A stretch of 64,000 nt of DNA from Echinococcus granulosus (lineage: Eukaryota > Platyhelminthes > Cestoda > Cyclophyllidea > Taeniidae). The stretch spans positions 667,750-731,749 of the forward strand of contig NW_020170402.1 of assembly GCF_000524195.1 (NCBI RefSeq), written 5' to 3'. Below the pieces are notes generated by a model. The model searched no databases, had not been told where the DNA came from, and saw only the letters and a program-made list of their open reading frames with translations. Both the position numbers and the translations under genes were made by a program. This document shows, piece by piece, positions 11,545 through 23,300 of the stretch. Numbering within the stretch: the stretch's first letter is position 1; each line of letters starts with the position of its first letter.

Positions 11545-14500
11545 TACACCTCCCTCCCTTCTCTCTACTTCGATCAACGACGAATTTATGATGTCTTCTT
11601 ACCGTGCTTTATTGGTTGGATTAAAACGGATTTTTTTTACTTTAAGAAAGCTCCAAGAGTACACTAGGTGGCTCTGACTTCTTGCATCGTTGATCAATTT
11701 GGTCGGTTTTGTTAAATACTCTTGGTTCACTGTAGCATCTTCCCGACGAAGTCCGTCCAAGTTATCGATATCATCCTTAAAGGCCGCTGGGAGACATCCA
11801 CACTTCACGCCAAACGGAGGGTAAATGAATACTTTGGGATTTTGGGCTTACGTCCAAATTTAGACTTTCGCCTCGTCTACGCGTCAATTTGTCCGTTCAT
11901 CCGGGCAATGTGATGAGTCACACGCACCATAGCGATGATGTTCTGACTCAAGTGGTCGTTAATTTGCATAGATTTCAACGCTAATCACACCAGCATACAC
12001 ATATTTTGCTTCTCTACTCCCAATACTCATGAAATGCTATTCCCTAAGACACTAAAGGTCTTACAATAGGCTTTCTATTCAAATCATCGCATTTACTACT
12101 TTCGGGGAGGTCAGAGGAGAGAACGTCAAGATTGACTTCTGCGGCCAACTTTAAAAGATCAGAGAAAAATGAATTAAAAAATAATGTTAAGGAAATAAAT
12201 ATCGACAAAGACCGATATGGGCCAAATGGACTTGTTGCCCAGTCACTGCTCTTTATCCCCATTTTCATTGGACAGGATCAAAAGCTAATTTGGGATTTGG
12301 TTTCTTCAACATGATTCATCTAACAAAAACTGTTAGAAGTGCTAAGAGGAACAGCTGTCGGGCGAGTTAAAGTAGCCTAAAGTTTGATTTGTACATGCCA
12401 GCCAGGTGCTGCTAGGATCCCCATCTTTGGGTCTATCTCACTTCGGCCTTAGTCCCTCACGCCTCCAGCCAATCAGCACAGCCCACGCACCGGTGCAGGC
12501 CTCCCATTGGTTGGCCAGCGCCGCGTGCCTTTACGTGCATAGCCTAATATCGGCTAATGTCGACGTCCCTTGAATGCGCGACAAAACCAACCGAGCGCGG
12601 TGAACATTCGTTGTTCGAGCCCAAGCTGGTGACTGCGTCACTGTGTAATCGCCCAACCCGCTAAAATAGGTAGCAATCGGTTTAAGTAGGGGGAAAGAGG
12701 AGAGGAGTTCATGTGTTTTTCCGTTCCCGGCTTCATATTTCTGTAGCAGAAAGCAGGATGAGTCCAGGCCTTGCAGACACTGGTTAGCTGAGGTCAGACA
12801 GACGTTTAAAGTTTTTGGGGCACCAAGCTGTGATCCCGTCAAAAATGATTTTTTGTAGGCGATGGTACTGAAAATCGTCTGAGGCATGATTTCTCAAGTC
12901 GGAGGGATGTGGTTACTTTCTATGTCGAAGCTCCGAAACGCAAAGTAGTCAGCTTATAGCTGCAGCTTTTTTCACAATGGGTCAAAAATTAATCTAGAAA
13001 CTCACTCAGTGTATACAACGTCAGGGATTTCTAGAACTGAATCCTTTAATATTCCCGATGAATTAAAGATACGCGGAGCCTACGGAAGAAAGACTAACCG
13101 ATTCCTAATTCCCTATGCCCAAATAATTCCGCTCATTCGACGGAACCGCAAAAGCAGCAGCCTGAGTGGCATCGCATCTGCCGCTGCAAGCAGGAGAGAA
13201 GCTATGAATCAAACTGTCATTTATTGCAGTTAACAGTTGCCAAGGCCATTGTTATTTGACAAAGGGGGAAACGTGTTTGTTTGGCCTGCTGAACTTGGTC
13301 GCCCAGACCAGTCACACCCACACACACCCGACCAACCAGAGGGCGCGGAGATTGAAAGATCCCATGCGCACCCATGGATTGCCTACCGATTGGTTTGCAC
13401 AACTGCGCAAATCACTAACCCCAATCGATATGGTGGACAGGGTTTCTTGGACTAACGCTCTCCCCGGACACGAATTCTCCCTGTCAAGTAGACTGAATAG
13501 CTTCCCACACGTTTTCCCGTGGTCGCTTCAAATAGCATAGCGTAGGATCGCATAGCCAAGTTTAAGTTCGGTGATTCTGGGTGAAGTGCAATATCATCCA
13601 TCAATTTGGGTTGAATAGCTGTTGCCACTTAGATTACCACGACGTCCTGTCAAACTGTCAGGGGATGTAACAAAGTCCAACATGCGAGGTTGAAACAAGA
13701 TCAACCTGCGCATTACTCTATGAGTCCCCTGCCACGACGAAGTGTCGTCTGGCATTTACGCCGTTGAGCTATAATTGATTAATAGTTCTCGATTTTCAAG
13801 GACCACTGATTGCCAGTGACCAACTTAAAGGACTTAGCTTGAGAGGTTGACGCATAACCCGAGCTAACCCCAATCCCAAGCGTAATGGAGGGCACATTCT
13901 TAGCCCATTTATTAACCAAGAAGTGATTGTTTTACGACCAATCGAAATCGTCCACTTTTAAACCCAACCGCCCCAGTCACGTAACTTACTGTCCACTGTA
14001 AGCCAAATATAGGGAACCAGTATACTAACTCTTTTCAATTCCTTATTTGTTGATCTGGGCTCTTGACGTTTCAACACCAATTTTGCCTTTTGCCGCCTCA
14101 AGCGCCAACACTAAGCGTGTAAGTTTATGATTCCCACGCAGGCTAAAGGAGAAGGGGGGAAATAATTCCAGCACCTGACGAAGAGCAGTAACTGGGCTCC
14201 TGTTTTATTCCGTTTCACAAAACTTTAAAGTGGACAATAATTAGCCTCCTTGAGTTTTGCTATGTTTGGAAGATGATGCGGAACAAAAAAAACTCGGAGA
14301 ATGCAGACATCTTCAAATAATGAGTCGCCATCTAACCCCATCGTACATCGATGGACGAGCCCGTCCACAAACAAAAAACCATGAACGAGGACTGTGCCCT
14401 ACAAAGGCGGCCGCGGAGCGATGGAGATCAGTTCAACTATAGTAACGTCAAACAAGTGAATACCGACAAGCGGGGTCAGATAAACTCTTTCAAACTCACA

Positions 14501-15102
14501 AGTGAAAGACGCTAGAAGAGTACCGATAAGTCGTTTTGGGCACGTCAAATACAATGACGACCTCCAGACAGTGGTCGAGGCCGATTCTAATACCCAGTCA
14601 AATCAGGCTCGTGTTTTAGTAGACTGTCACCCAAAACAAAGAACCTTGTAGACAAGGTCAATAAGCATAACGGAAGTTCACGAAACAAGGAAAATATGAA
14701 CTCTTAAACTGACCTCTCTGATTACCAATGCTGCATAGCCGTGAAAATGCCAATGCAGATTACCACACATAAAGACGATTGAGCCAAACATTTGATAACC
14801 GTGAATAATCTACATGCACATAACTTAGTATGATAACAAGTGATAAAAAATCCACAGGATTAGGAAGCAATCAGTAATGGAATTAGGAACAGCTTTTTTC
14901 GAGCATGCTAATTTGAATTCTCAACAAATCTTCCGAAAAAAAGTAGAACAACTTACTTCCAAAAAGGATTTACTCTTAACAAACAAATGCAGGCAAAAGC
15001 AGAAACTAAAGAAATTGCTGATTTAAAAAAGACAGAACCACTGCACTTTCATTGGCTGAGCGAGAATTTATTTCAAGGGGTTAGAAACAATGTTTGCTTT
15101 TC
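11545..15102. other. intergenic, LAP1-like gene to cofilin A
   Basis: The two genes converge here (LAP1-like on +, cofilin on -), so both 3'UTRs lie in this 3.6 kb. A GC-richer block at about 12420-12660 holds two opposed CCAAT boxes (12469-12473 and 12506-12510) and is followed by a 118-codon minus-strand frame (12531-12887) that I cannot assign. Otherwise nothing recognisable. Confidence 0.4.
15067..15072 (-). terminator. poly(A) signal AATAAA of cofilin A
   Basis: TTTATT on the + strand reads AATAAA on the gene strand and starts 31 nt after the cofilin A stop codon, a normal distance for a very short 3'UTR. Confidence 0.5.
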
Positions 15103-15623
15103 TTAATTGCAAGAACCAGGAAGCGAATCCATGAAGTTTTCCCTTGTCAAATCGGATTTTTCGTTCAACTGGAGGTAGCTTTTAAATCCGGTGAGTTGAG
15201 ATTTCAACGCATCAACAGAAGATGCGTACAACATTCGCTCGCGGACACTTGCATTATCAGGAATCCTAGAAACAAAGTCCCAACATGTCCGACGACAAAC
15301 CATGAGATAAAAAGTAAATGCGATTTATTGCTGTCAGACTCAAAATCAAGGACTGCGTAGCGCGCACTTTTTTCAAGATTCTCCAACTCTGTCTTAAATT
15401 GATCAAAAGTGCAATCTATGGAGACATTAAGAAGAATACAAAAAGCCTACTTCTGTCACCAATTTGATCAATGACAATTTCCTTCTGGTCCTCAATTTTG
15501 TACAAAATATAGCGACAAGTTTTCTTCAGTTTGAGTTCATTATATTTAGCCAGGCAGTCGTCTGAGCACTTCACGCCGGAAGTCTAACGAAAACACAATC
15601 AAAGCAAAGCGGGCACCTACCAT
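15103..15623 (-). CDS. CFL: ADF/cofilin, copy A
   Basis: Exons (minus strand) 15621-15623 (the ATG alone), 15451-15583, 15301-15415 and 15103-15265 give 137 residues, full length for the family. Introns are only 37, 35 and 35 bp. ADF/cofilin binds ADP-actin and severs and depolymerises filaments. Visible landmarks are the N-terminal SGVKCSDDCL with Ser3 at the position LIM kinase phosphorylates in animals, the NELKLKK strand, CRYILYKIEDQKEIV, the ARYAVLDFE core strand, and the long actin-binding helix RERMLYASSVDALKSQL. Exon 1 holding only the initiator codon matches cofilin genes in other animals. A paralogue with the same exon boundaries lies 2.4 kb upstream on the same strand. An AATAAA follows the stop closely. 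Confidence 0.95.
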
Positions 15624-18037
15624 TTTCTATAGGTATTCGAAATTGTGTGTCGTAAACGGCTGCAAGATATTTGGTAAAACGAAACACCGAAATACCAATT
15701 TTTAAACTCGAATGTTAAATTCTCCAGGCTTTTACAGTAATTTTTTAATCAAACAATAAAAAATCCTTTAGATGCCTTGCGATATATACAAGGTGAACCC
15801 CTTAACATCTATTAATAAAGGTGCCTTAAGTCACGGAATTAACAACTCTATATTGTTTTCTTCAGGTTAGATGTCTTTTTACTAACAAATTTTTCCTACT
15901 GACCATGAAATTCGAGCAAATACTAACCTCAACTCTCCGCCTTCCATGACCTTCTACTTACGTCAATGACCATCGAAAAACGAAATATTTTTCTTTCTGG
16001 ATTGTGTTGTCCTGACCCTACCAACATTGTGTACGCCTAAATCTCCTTTGAATTTCGTATGAGCCGCATCAGTGTGGACGATAATGCAGGCCTAACTTAC
16101 AGGAAAACCATCTGGCTATATGTTTGCCTGGAAAGCTATACCGCTAAATCGAAGTCCATCCCACTAGGATTCAAGGGCTTCAGACCTTTGGAACAGGAAA
16201 ATCAAGTTGAGGGGTGGATTTCTTATTTAAGGAATGTGACAAAGTTCGCTGACCATAAAGTTTTATAGGTGATCAAAATTTGTTTCTGTCTCTAGGGTAA
16301 GTGACCTTGGCTTAGTTTGGACTGACCTCTTATCGCCTTAGAACCATCTTTTAACAAACTTTATGGCACTGGTATAATTTATTATAATTATGAACTGTCA
16401 ATTTTTTCCCACCTTTGTTTGGAAGAGCATCAGCATTTGCGGTCTCGCCTGATGTGGACGGGAACATTTCTCGCTCTCTACCTCACCAATATCCTCGCAT
16501 ATCATACTGTCAAAATGAGGCCTTGTCATGGCTTGGAGTGCCTGTCAATCACGTAAACATTGCTGTGTGTAGCCACGTTTTTGAGCTGCGCCCATGCGTA
16601 CAGTGTATGGATACAAACGATCAGAGTAAGCACAGCGCCTAGACGTTTTTTTTATGTAGTCCAAGCGCTTAACTAGCTCACTTTTAACTTCGCAATTAGC
16701 GCCTTTAAAAAGAGAAGGCGCTCATATTCCGCTTCCTTGGGACACACTTCGAGAGTGCAGTTAAGCACTGCGCCTTGGTTACTGCTAGTCTGCGCTTGAA
16801 ACTAGAATGACCTTCTGTCAGTTAAGGAGGTCTGACGGACTGAGTCACACGTCCTCTTGATGGGTTTTATGTGCCAGGCAATCCCTTTTCGGCTTCCAAT
16901 TACACAGCATTCTACTAACAATCCATTTGGGTTGCAAATAAGATATCCCTATTTATAACGCACCATGCATTGCTTCGATAGAACCGATGAAAAGAGAGCA
17001 CCCAATTCCGAAGTAGTAGGTACTAAGTCGCCACTCGTTGTAGTGCAGGCTATGAGATCTAGCAATAGTTAGGCCAACCTTAGTCTAATACCAGGATCGG
17101 CGAAATTGAAGACGTGAACGAAGTCACTTGTAATTGAACCTTAATATGGTCAGAGGATTTCGAAGAGATTCACTTCGCTTTGACGTGACGGTTCTATTTA
17201 CACCACTTTACCGCGTAAGGAAGCCTCTGCTCCATCCAATCTCCTCCTCTGTGAGTCATCCAAATTGCTACTCGCCTCGACGCTTCACTCAAATCTGCCG
17301 AACTACGAATACGTCATTATTCGTGACACTGCTTACTAAACCTGACAACTGACTCTGCCTCGGTACCAAAACGGACCAACACGAAGCGGCGAACTCCAGC
17401 AGACACCAAGCTCTCATCGCAAATTTGCATTTTGGGGAAGCAATTCTCAATTCAACCCTCACGACACCTACCACTCATTTGTTGGATAAAGACCCCAACC
17501 TTGGCTACAAAACCCGATCCCGGTGATATCTGCAAAGCCAAGAGTCTCACTATAGGCCAGACAATAGAGTGATAACCGATATCGTAAGAACGCAACGCTA
17601 GACCATAGTAAGTGCATACACAAGAGAACGACCCCCACAGTACAACCGCTTGATAGTCTGTGAAGAACCACCTTACTGCACACACAGGAGAACGATGAGC
17701 GATAAGAGCACTCCAATGTGTGACTCCAGTAGCCGGTGAATGCCAATTGGCTGCCGAACACACACTGCATCGCACAACGCCATGCGCACCGAACGCGAAA
17801 GCATCACAGGACCACAAACCTAAGATTTTTCCTAGCAAGAGCAGTTGAATAATAATATTAGAACACCCAATAAAACAAATAAAGGAGAATAAATAGAATG
17901 AGAAGCAGTGAAAACAAAACAAGCTTGTATTAAAGCTAGACGGGTATAAAATTATAGAGTCGCGAAAACAAACTGTTTCACTTTCGCAGGCACAGAGAAA
18001 GATTACTTTGAAGAGTTAGGAATGAGGGGTTATTCCC
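15624..18037. other. spacer between the two cofilin genes
   Basis: This 2.4 kb contains the promoter of copy A and the 3'UTR of copy B. Small frames at 16059-16268 and 16415-16642 have no known motif. A 156-codon minus-strand frame at 17452-17922 is hydrophobic and compositionally odd; it sits in a GC-richer block that may be mobile-element debris (see findings). No gene is supported. Confidence 0.4.
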
Positions 18038-18555
18038 TTATTTGCGATAGCCTGGAATGGATTCCATGAAGAAATTCACATTTAAATCAGCCTTTTCATT
18101 AACTTGAACAAAACTCTTAAACCCAGTGAGTTGTGACTTCAAGGCGTCAGTAGAAGACGCGTACAGCATACGTTCGCGAACAGAGGCAGTATCGGGAATC
18201 CTAGAGCAACTCCAACAAGGGTTAAAAGACATACCATGAGACAAGTAGTAGATCCGACTTATTGTTATCTGGCTCAAAGTCAAGAACTGCATAACGTGCG
18301 CACTTTTCGAGGCTCTCAAGCTCAGCCTTGAAATCATCGAATGTGCAACCTGCAGCAACACTAGGGGATATATCTAAAAGGCATACGTCTCTCTCCTATT
18401 TTATCGACGATGATTTCCTTCTGTTCTTCGATTTTATACAAAATATACCGACAATTCTTCTTTAATTTGAGTTCATTGTACTTAGCCAGACATTCGTCGG
18501 AGCACCTTACACCAGAAGCCTAGAGGAAGTAAATGAGCCAAGCCCCACTAACCAT
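18038..18555 (-). CDS. CFL: ADF/cofilin, copy B
   Basis: Exons (minus strand) 18553-18555, 18387-18519, 18235-18349 and 18038-18200 give 137 residues; exon lengths (3, 133, 115, 163 nt) are identical to copy A and introns are 33, 37 and 34 bp. The protein starts MASGVRCSDECL with Ser3 present, keeps NELKLKK, CRYILYKIE and ARYAVLDFE, and has the actin-binding helix RERMLYASSTDALKSQL. It differs from copy A mostly by conservative changes (D/E, I/V, Q/K), with the last 30 residues most diverged, which suggests both copies are under selection. For exon 3 the more distal acceptor (gctgcag) was chosen over a nearer cctag because only it keeps frame. It acts on actin like copy A; any division of labour is unknown. 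Confidence 0.95.
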
Positions 18556-19280
18556 CCTCCACAGGCGTCTGAAGCTGCGTATAATAGATGCGCAGAACCA
18601 AAGCACTTAAACAAAAGGCATTTGAATGCAAATTAAGAATGGCAACTTGTAAAAGTATTAGGCAATAAAGTCGTTATATCAATAAGCATATTAAATACGT
18701 TCATTGAGTGCCACCGCACCTTACATTTTTCGGCAAATTTACACCTGGTACATTTAGATCATTAGTAAATGAGAAATCGAGTAGCAAAGCTTATAGCCAT
18801 CCCTTTATCACGAAAGTGCCTTGGTCTCTTAATCTAACAAAAAAAATTAAAATTATTTACTGAGTTTTTTAAGTGGACAAAATACTTTGTTTTCAAGTGA
18901 AATCAAGTAACTTATAAAATGTGTGATGAATAATTTTTGGTTATACCTAAATTTTCCGAAATTTTTGCCACATCTAACAAAGCTTCTAATGCACAAACTT
19001 TCTTCAGAACTAGCTTATATTCTGTTTAAAAAGTCTATTTAGACTTATTTGTATCCTGAAATAACGTTCATGCAACATGATGGGCCGGATGTTAATGCAA
19101 GTCTTGGACTAATAGCATCGTTATTCAAAGTATAAAGCAAAAATATTGATTTTGCAGCCACAATAGATTAAAACATTGGCGTAGGTGGCAACATACATGG
19201 CCATGGAACTACGCCTCCATGCGGAGGTACAAACTGCATAGGCAAAACTGGCGCAGGCAAGGTACGTATTAAGCAAACGG

Positions 19281-19477
19281 GTAATTGTTGTGTAACGCAG
19301 TAGTGGTTTATCCCTTGGTATTGGTGAGGCGCCACTTTTGTACCTCGCTGGGTGGGCTGGCCTTCGGGTCATTCCAGTGGTCCAGACACTTTTGTGTTGA
19401 ATATACATTCTGCCCGAGTATTGTGTCTTCTTTCGTCTTCAGGGAAGTCTCGGGACGCTACATCTATCTCTTGTAAT
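19281..19477 (+). repeat. dispersed repeat family A, copy 1
   Basis: This is one of five diverged copies sharing the block order: a G(C)GGCACTTA-like segment (here gaggcgccactt), TTTGTACCTC, GGGTG..GGCCT, GGGTCATTCCAGT, ATACATTCTGCCC, TGTCTTCTTTCG, GGACGCTACA. It carries no open frame of its own. The size and lack of coding suggest a SINE-like element, but no tRNA promoter or poly(A) tail is evident. Confidence 0.65.
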
Positions 19478-19846
19478 TTTTTTTGAATTTTACAGCTCTG
19501 GCATCAAGGCAATCCTCAGTAGTAATTTTGTACTCCGAGGTAGTCTACGACATGTATCGGCTCGCACACACGGAGAAGCCCAAAATTAGTGTAGAAACGG
19601 ATCTCTCCCCTCCCCCCCCCTCGAAGCTTTAACACTGTCTAAATTCTCCACACTGGTAAATCCTGAATTGAGGAAGCCAGGGTCAAATCGGCACACAATA
19701 CTTCCGACTTCTGCCTTTTGAATCCTCTGTCCCGAGATACGTGTTTCGCACTCAGCTTTGGGCATCCGCGTAATACCAGAGAAGTCAGTCACCTAAGCAC
19801 ATCCCCCCACCCCTCGATGCAATAACAAGGAATGGGTGAAAAATAG

Positions 19847-19852
19847 TTTATT
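19847..19852 (-). terminator. candidate poly(A) signal of the ELM2-SANT gene
   Basis: TTTATT on the + strand reads AATAAA on the gene strand, about 545 nt after the stop codon at 20398-20400. It is a plausible end of a moderate 3'UTR; other signals cannot be excluded. Confidence 0.35.
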
Positions 19853-20397
19853 AACCTTAAGGTAGACTCAATAATATGTATATATAATGCATGAGGATGC
19901 AAGCAGAATACGTGTGAAAAGTAGACATGATGCGAGGTTCCTCGCCTTTAAAATCCACAGATTTCTTCTCTCGTCAACGTCTCCTCTTCATCAGTTCTCC
20001 AAGAGTTAATTAATCCGTCAAAGACAAGAATGCGAGAAAAAAACATCTTCATCGAATTTACTCCATTATCCAGATGCAAAACGCGTATGGGCGCGTAGGA
20101 AGGAGGGAAAGGAGCAGGTCTGACGCGGGTGGATGAAAGGGGAAGTTATGGACGCTTCGTGTTTGACACAGCACAAACAACACGGACGAAACAGAGTAAG
20201 GTTGGGTGGATAGGGGTGGAGCGGAGCGGAGGCGAGAGTATGAATCGGAGAAAGACTGGCGCGATGGATTAAATAAAATAGCGTCTCTACGGATCAGTAC
20301 AGAACAGGGCAATGTGGTGTGGTAGAATCAGAAAAATACATGTGCGGCGAGTGTCTATCGATTGGGTGATTCAGTGGGTGAGTGAATTCAAGTATCT

Positions 20398-23300
20398 CTA
20401 TTGGTCTTGCTTGCTGTGTGCTGAAGTGACATGAGACTTCATGTGAGCATTCCTGCTCTTCACTTTGGCAAAGCAGCGGCCACACTTACGACAGGGGAAC
20501 CCCTCCACACTCCCCTCCCTCGCCGCCTCCACCACTGTCACTACCGCCGTCGTCGTCTCTAGCTCATGCGCCGTAGGAGCACCATGTTCTTCAAACTCAC
20601 GAATCTAAAAATTACGAAGGCACATCGTTACCACGTTCTCATCATTCGACAGCGCAGTTAGTACGAAACCATTCGGTTCTACTCACGACAGGAGGTGGGA
20701 GGTCGATGTGTTTCCTGCGCAAATTGTACGACACCGAGGACGCAACACCCCCCTCAACACCCAAGGCGGGGGGCACTTCAAGGCCAAATGGCGCTCGATG
20801 GAAAGGGTTTTCCAGATCAGTAAGGTCACAGATCTGGTTGATGGGTGGATGAGCCGCCTCTTCGGGTACAGGTCGCTCGCTGCGTGTTGGAACACTCTTG
20901 CGATGCACCCGACCTCGGTAGCTAGTAATGTAGAACCGCATTACAACAAGTGATGGATACTAATCTGACTAGTAAAAGAAACCCACCGATTGACCTCATG
21001 AGGTGTGTTCATTCGTTTCCAGACGTAGTAGAATTCGACGCAAGCTTTCACCGATTTATTCATTCCATAGGCTCGGAGCTCGGCTGAAACTTGTTGAAAG
21101 TCCTTGTCGTGACGACGAAGACTAGTCTGAAATTTCTCAATCTCTTCTGTAGTCCAGTACTCCGTTTCTGAAAATAAAAAAGGGGTGAATAATCAATATT
21201 TCCGGAAACTGACCCACCGGAGTAGACCCGATCAAATATGGTGAAGGACTCGTGCAGCAGGGCACGCAGCGTCATCTCGAAATCGCCCTGGAATTTGCAA
21301 AGCAAATGGAAGGTGTACTCCATGTTGAGACCGCAGTTCCTAACCACTGGGGAACGTGCCAAATTCATAAGGTTGGCCACTAAACAAGCGAATAAAGCAT
21401 TCGAGTTATTCAAAACATGAACACACAAGTAGACTGTGAGTAGTAAGGCTCACAAGATTCCCTCGTTTTAAGATCATTTTCATCGATATTCTTTGGATTC
21501 CAGACAAGAATATCGTATACACGAGTATCATCATGGTAAGCACCGACAACATCAACGAATTCTGGCACCTCCGCCTGATAGGCAGTTCCAACGTTGATTT
21601 TCCTACAAGTTAAATAAACTTGCTGCTCAAAACGAAATGTAGAGATGAATTCTCAGCCGTGAAAGTGAGAACGCACGGTTCAAAGTTACTGGGCACACCG
21701 ATGTCTTCAACAATGTCGTCCTCAGATTCGTCCGCATCTTCCTCATCTTCGTCCACGCGGGGACGCACCGGTGAGGCTTCGGAACAACAACAACAAGAGG
21801 ATGATGAGGAAGAGTGGGGGAGGTTATTAGTGGCATTTGCGTTGATGGCAGCAATAGTGGTAGCGGTGCCAGTTCGGTGTGGTGAATGAGTACTCGCCTC
21901 CTCCGTATTAGGCGTGTCTTTCCTTCCGCCCGCCACGCCACCACTAGCCTCCGCCACAGACAACATTGAGGTGAGTTCATCATCCTCGTCCCCGAAAAAG
22001 AGCGGTTTTGAAGCCCGGCACCCTTCCTCTTCTGCCAATTCTGGTGTCATTGCACGCATGGCAACTGTTGGTGGAGCCCCATCGTCAACGACAACACTAC
22101 TACTCAAGGTCTAAAGGGAAATAAGGTAAAGAATAAATTATTAACACTATGTTCCAGCTCATTTATCCATATTCCCATGATTTTTTACGGCTTCATGGTT
22201 GACTTGAGATACCATATTAAGCATTTCAGACTTCTTCTTTGCATAAAACTCACCCTGGAGGAAATGTCGAACAAGTTTTTGACAAAAGCTGGCGCTGATT
22301 TCGGCGGACCAGGTGGAGAGATGTGAACTGCTACCGAGGCAGCAAAAACAGAGGTCTTGTGGACTCTGGCGGCAGTCGTTGCACAAGAAGAGGTACCGAC
22401 AGCTCCAGTGGTAGTAGAAACACGAAGTTGGGAAGTAGCTGTGCGCGGCAGGCGTTTGAAGCGAGCGATCGATGAGAAGAGGCCCGAGCCGCGACGATTG
22501 GGCGAGAGCATCGGAGGTGGAGTGTATGGTGGCGGTTCTAGCAGAGTCCCCAATCCTGCTGCTCCCATCAATGCCGTACTGGCTTCGCCGCCACCTAAAC
22601 CATCACTGGGGCCATTCACAGTCCACAAACGCGGTGAACGAAGTCGAGATGGATTTATTCGGTGGGTAAACTGCAGTAATGAAGAACATGTGCAAGAATG
22701 CAGAAAAGGAACCCTAGTTTAACGAGGATCAAGGCTCTAACCGAAGGAATGACAATGGGAGCCGGTTTCCGCTTGACCTTCTTTAACACCGAGGCTGATG
22801 ATGATGATGCAGACAGTGGTGGAGTTTGTGGGAGTGGAAGGGTAGGAAGAGGAGGGGGTAAAAGTGGTGGTGGCTGAGGATTTCTAAAAACATTGCCTTC
22901 TTCCGATGCACTTGCCATTTGTGCAGACTTGTGCATCGGGACGCAGCCCAATTCAAAACACTGCTTCTGTGTTTGATGTGAAGATTGCGGTGATGGTGGT
23001 GGCGGTGGAAGAAGCTGGGGAATCGGAGTAACCGGACGTCGAATGTCCTTCGTCGCCTCCTGAGATGCTAGCAGAGGATCCAGTTCATCGGGGAAGAAAA
23101 CCCGTTCTTGACTAGGCATCAGGGGCACCGAATAAGCCGCCTGAGTCGAAGTGGAGCTGTAGGAGTAAGCACGTGGTTGACCGTCGTGCGCGTTGTGCTG
23201 CGGTGTCATCGGGTGGCGCATTACCAATCTAAAAAAGACTGCTCAATTACTCCAAGGCGACATTTCTAAGATATTTGTCATTCCCGTTTAGCCAGAACTT

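Larger units (their letters stand above)
18556..20397. other. intergenic, cofilin B to the ELM2-SANT gene 3' end
   Basis: This stretch holds the cofilin B promoter, one copy of the dispersed repeat (19281-19477) and the 3'UTR of the ELM2-SANT zinc-finger gene. A poly-C tract lies near 19610. No exon is recognised. Confidence 0.45.

Noticed and set aside
22357..22722. Plus-strand 121-codon frame
   Set aside because: It is antisense to a Pro/Ser-rich exon of the ELM2-SANT gene, whose splice phases all fit.
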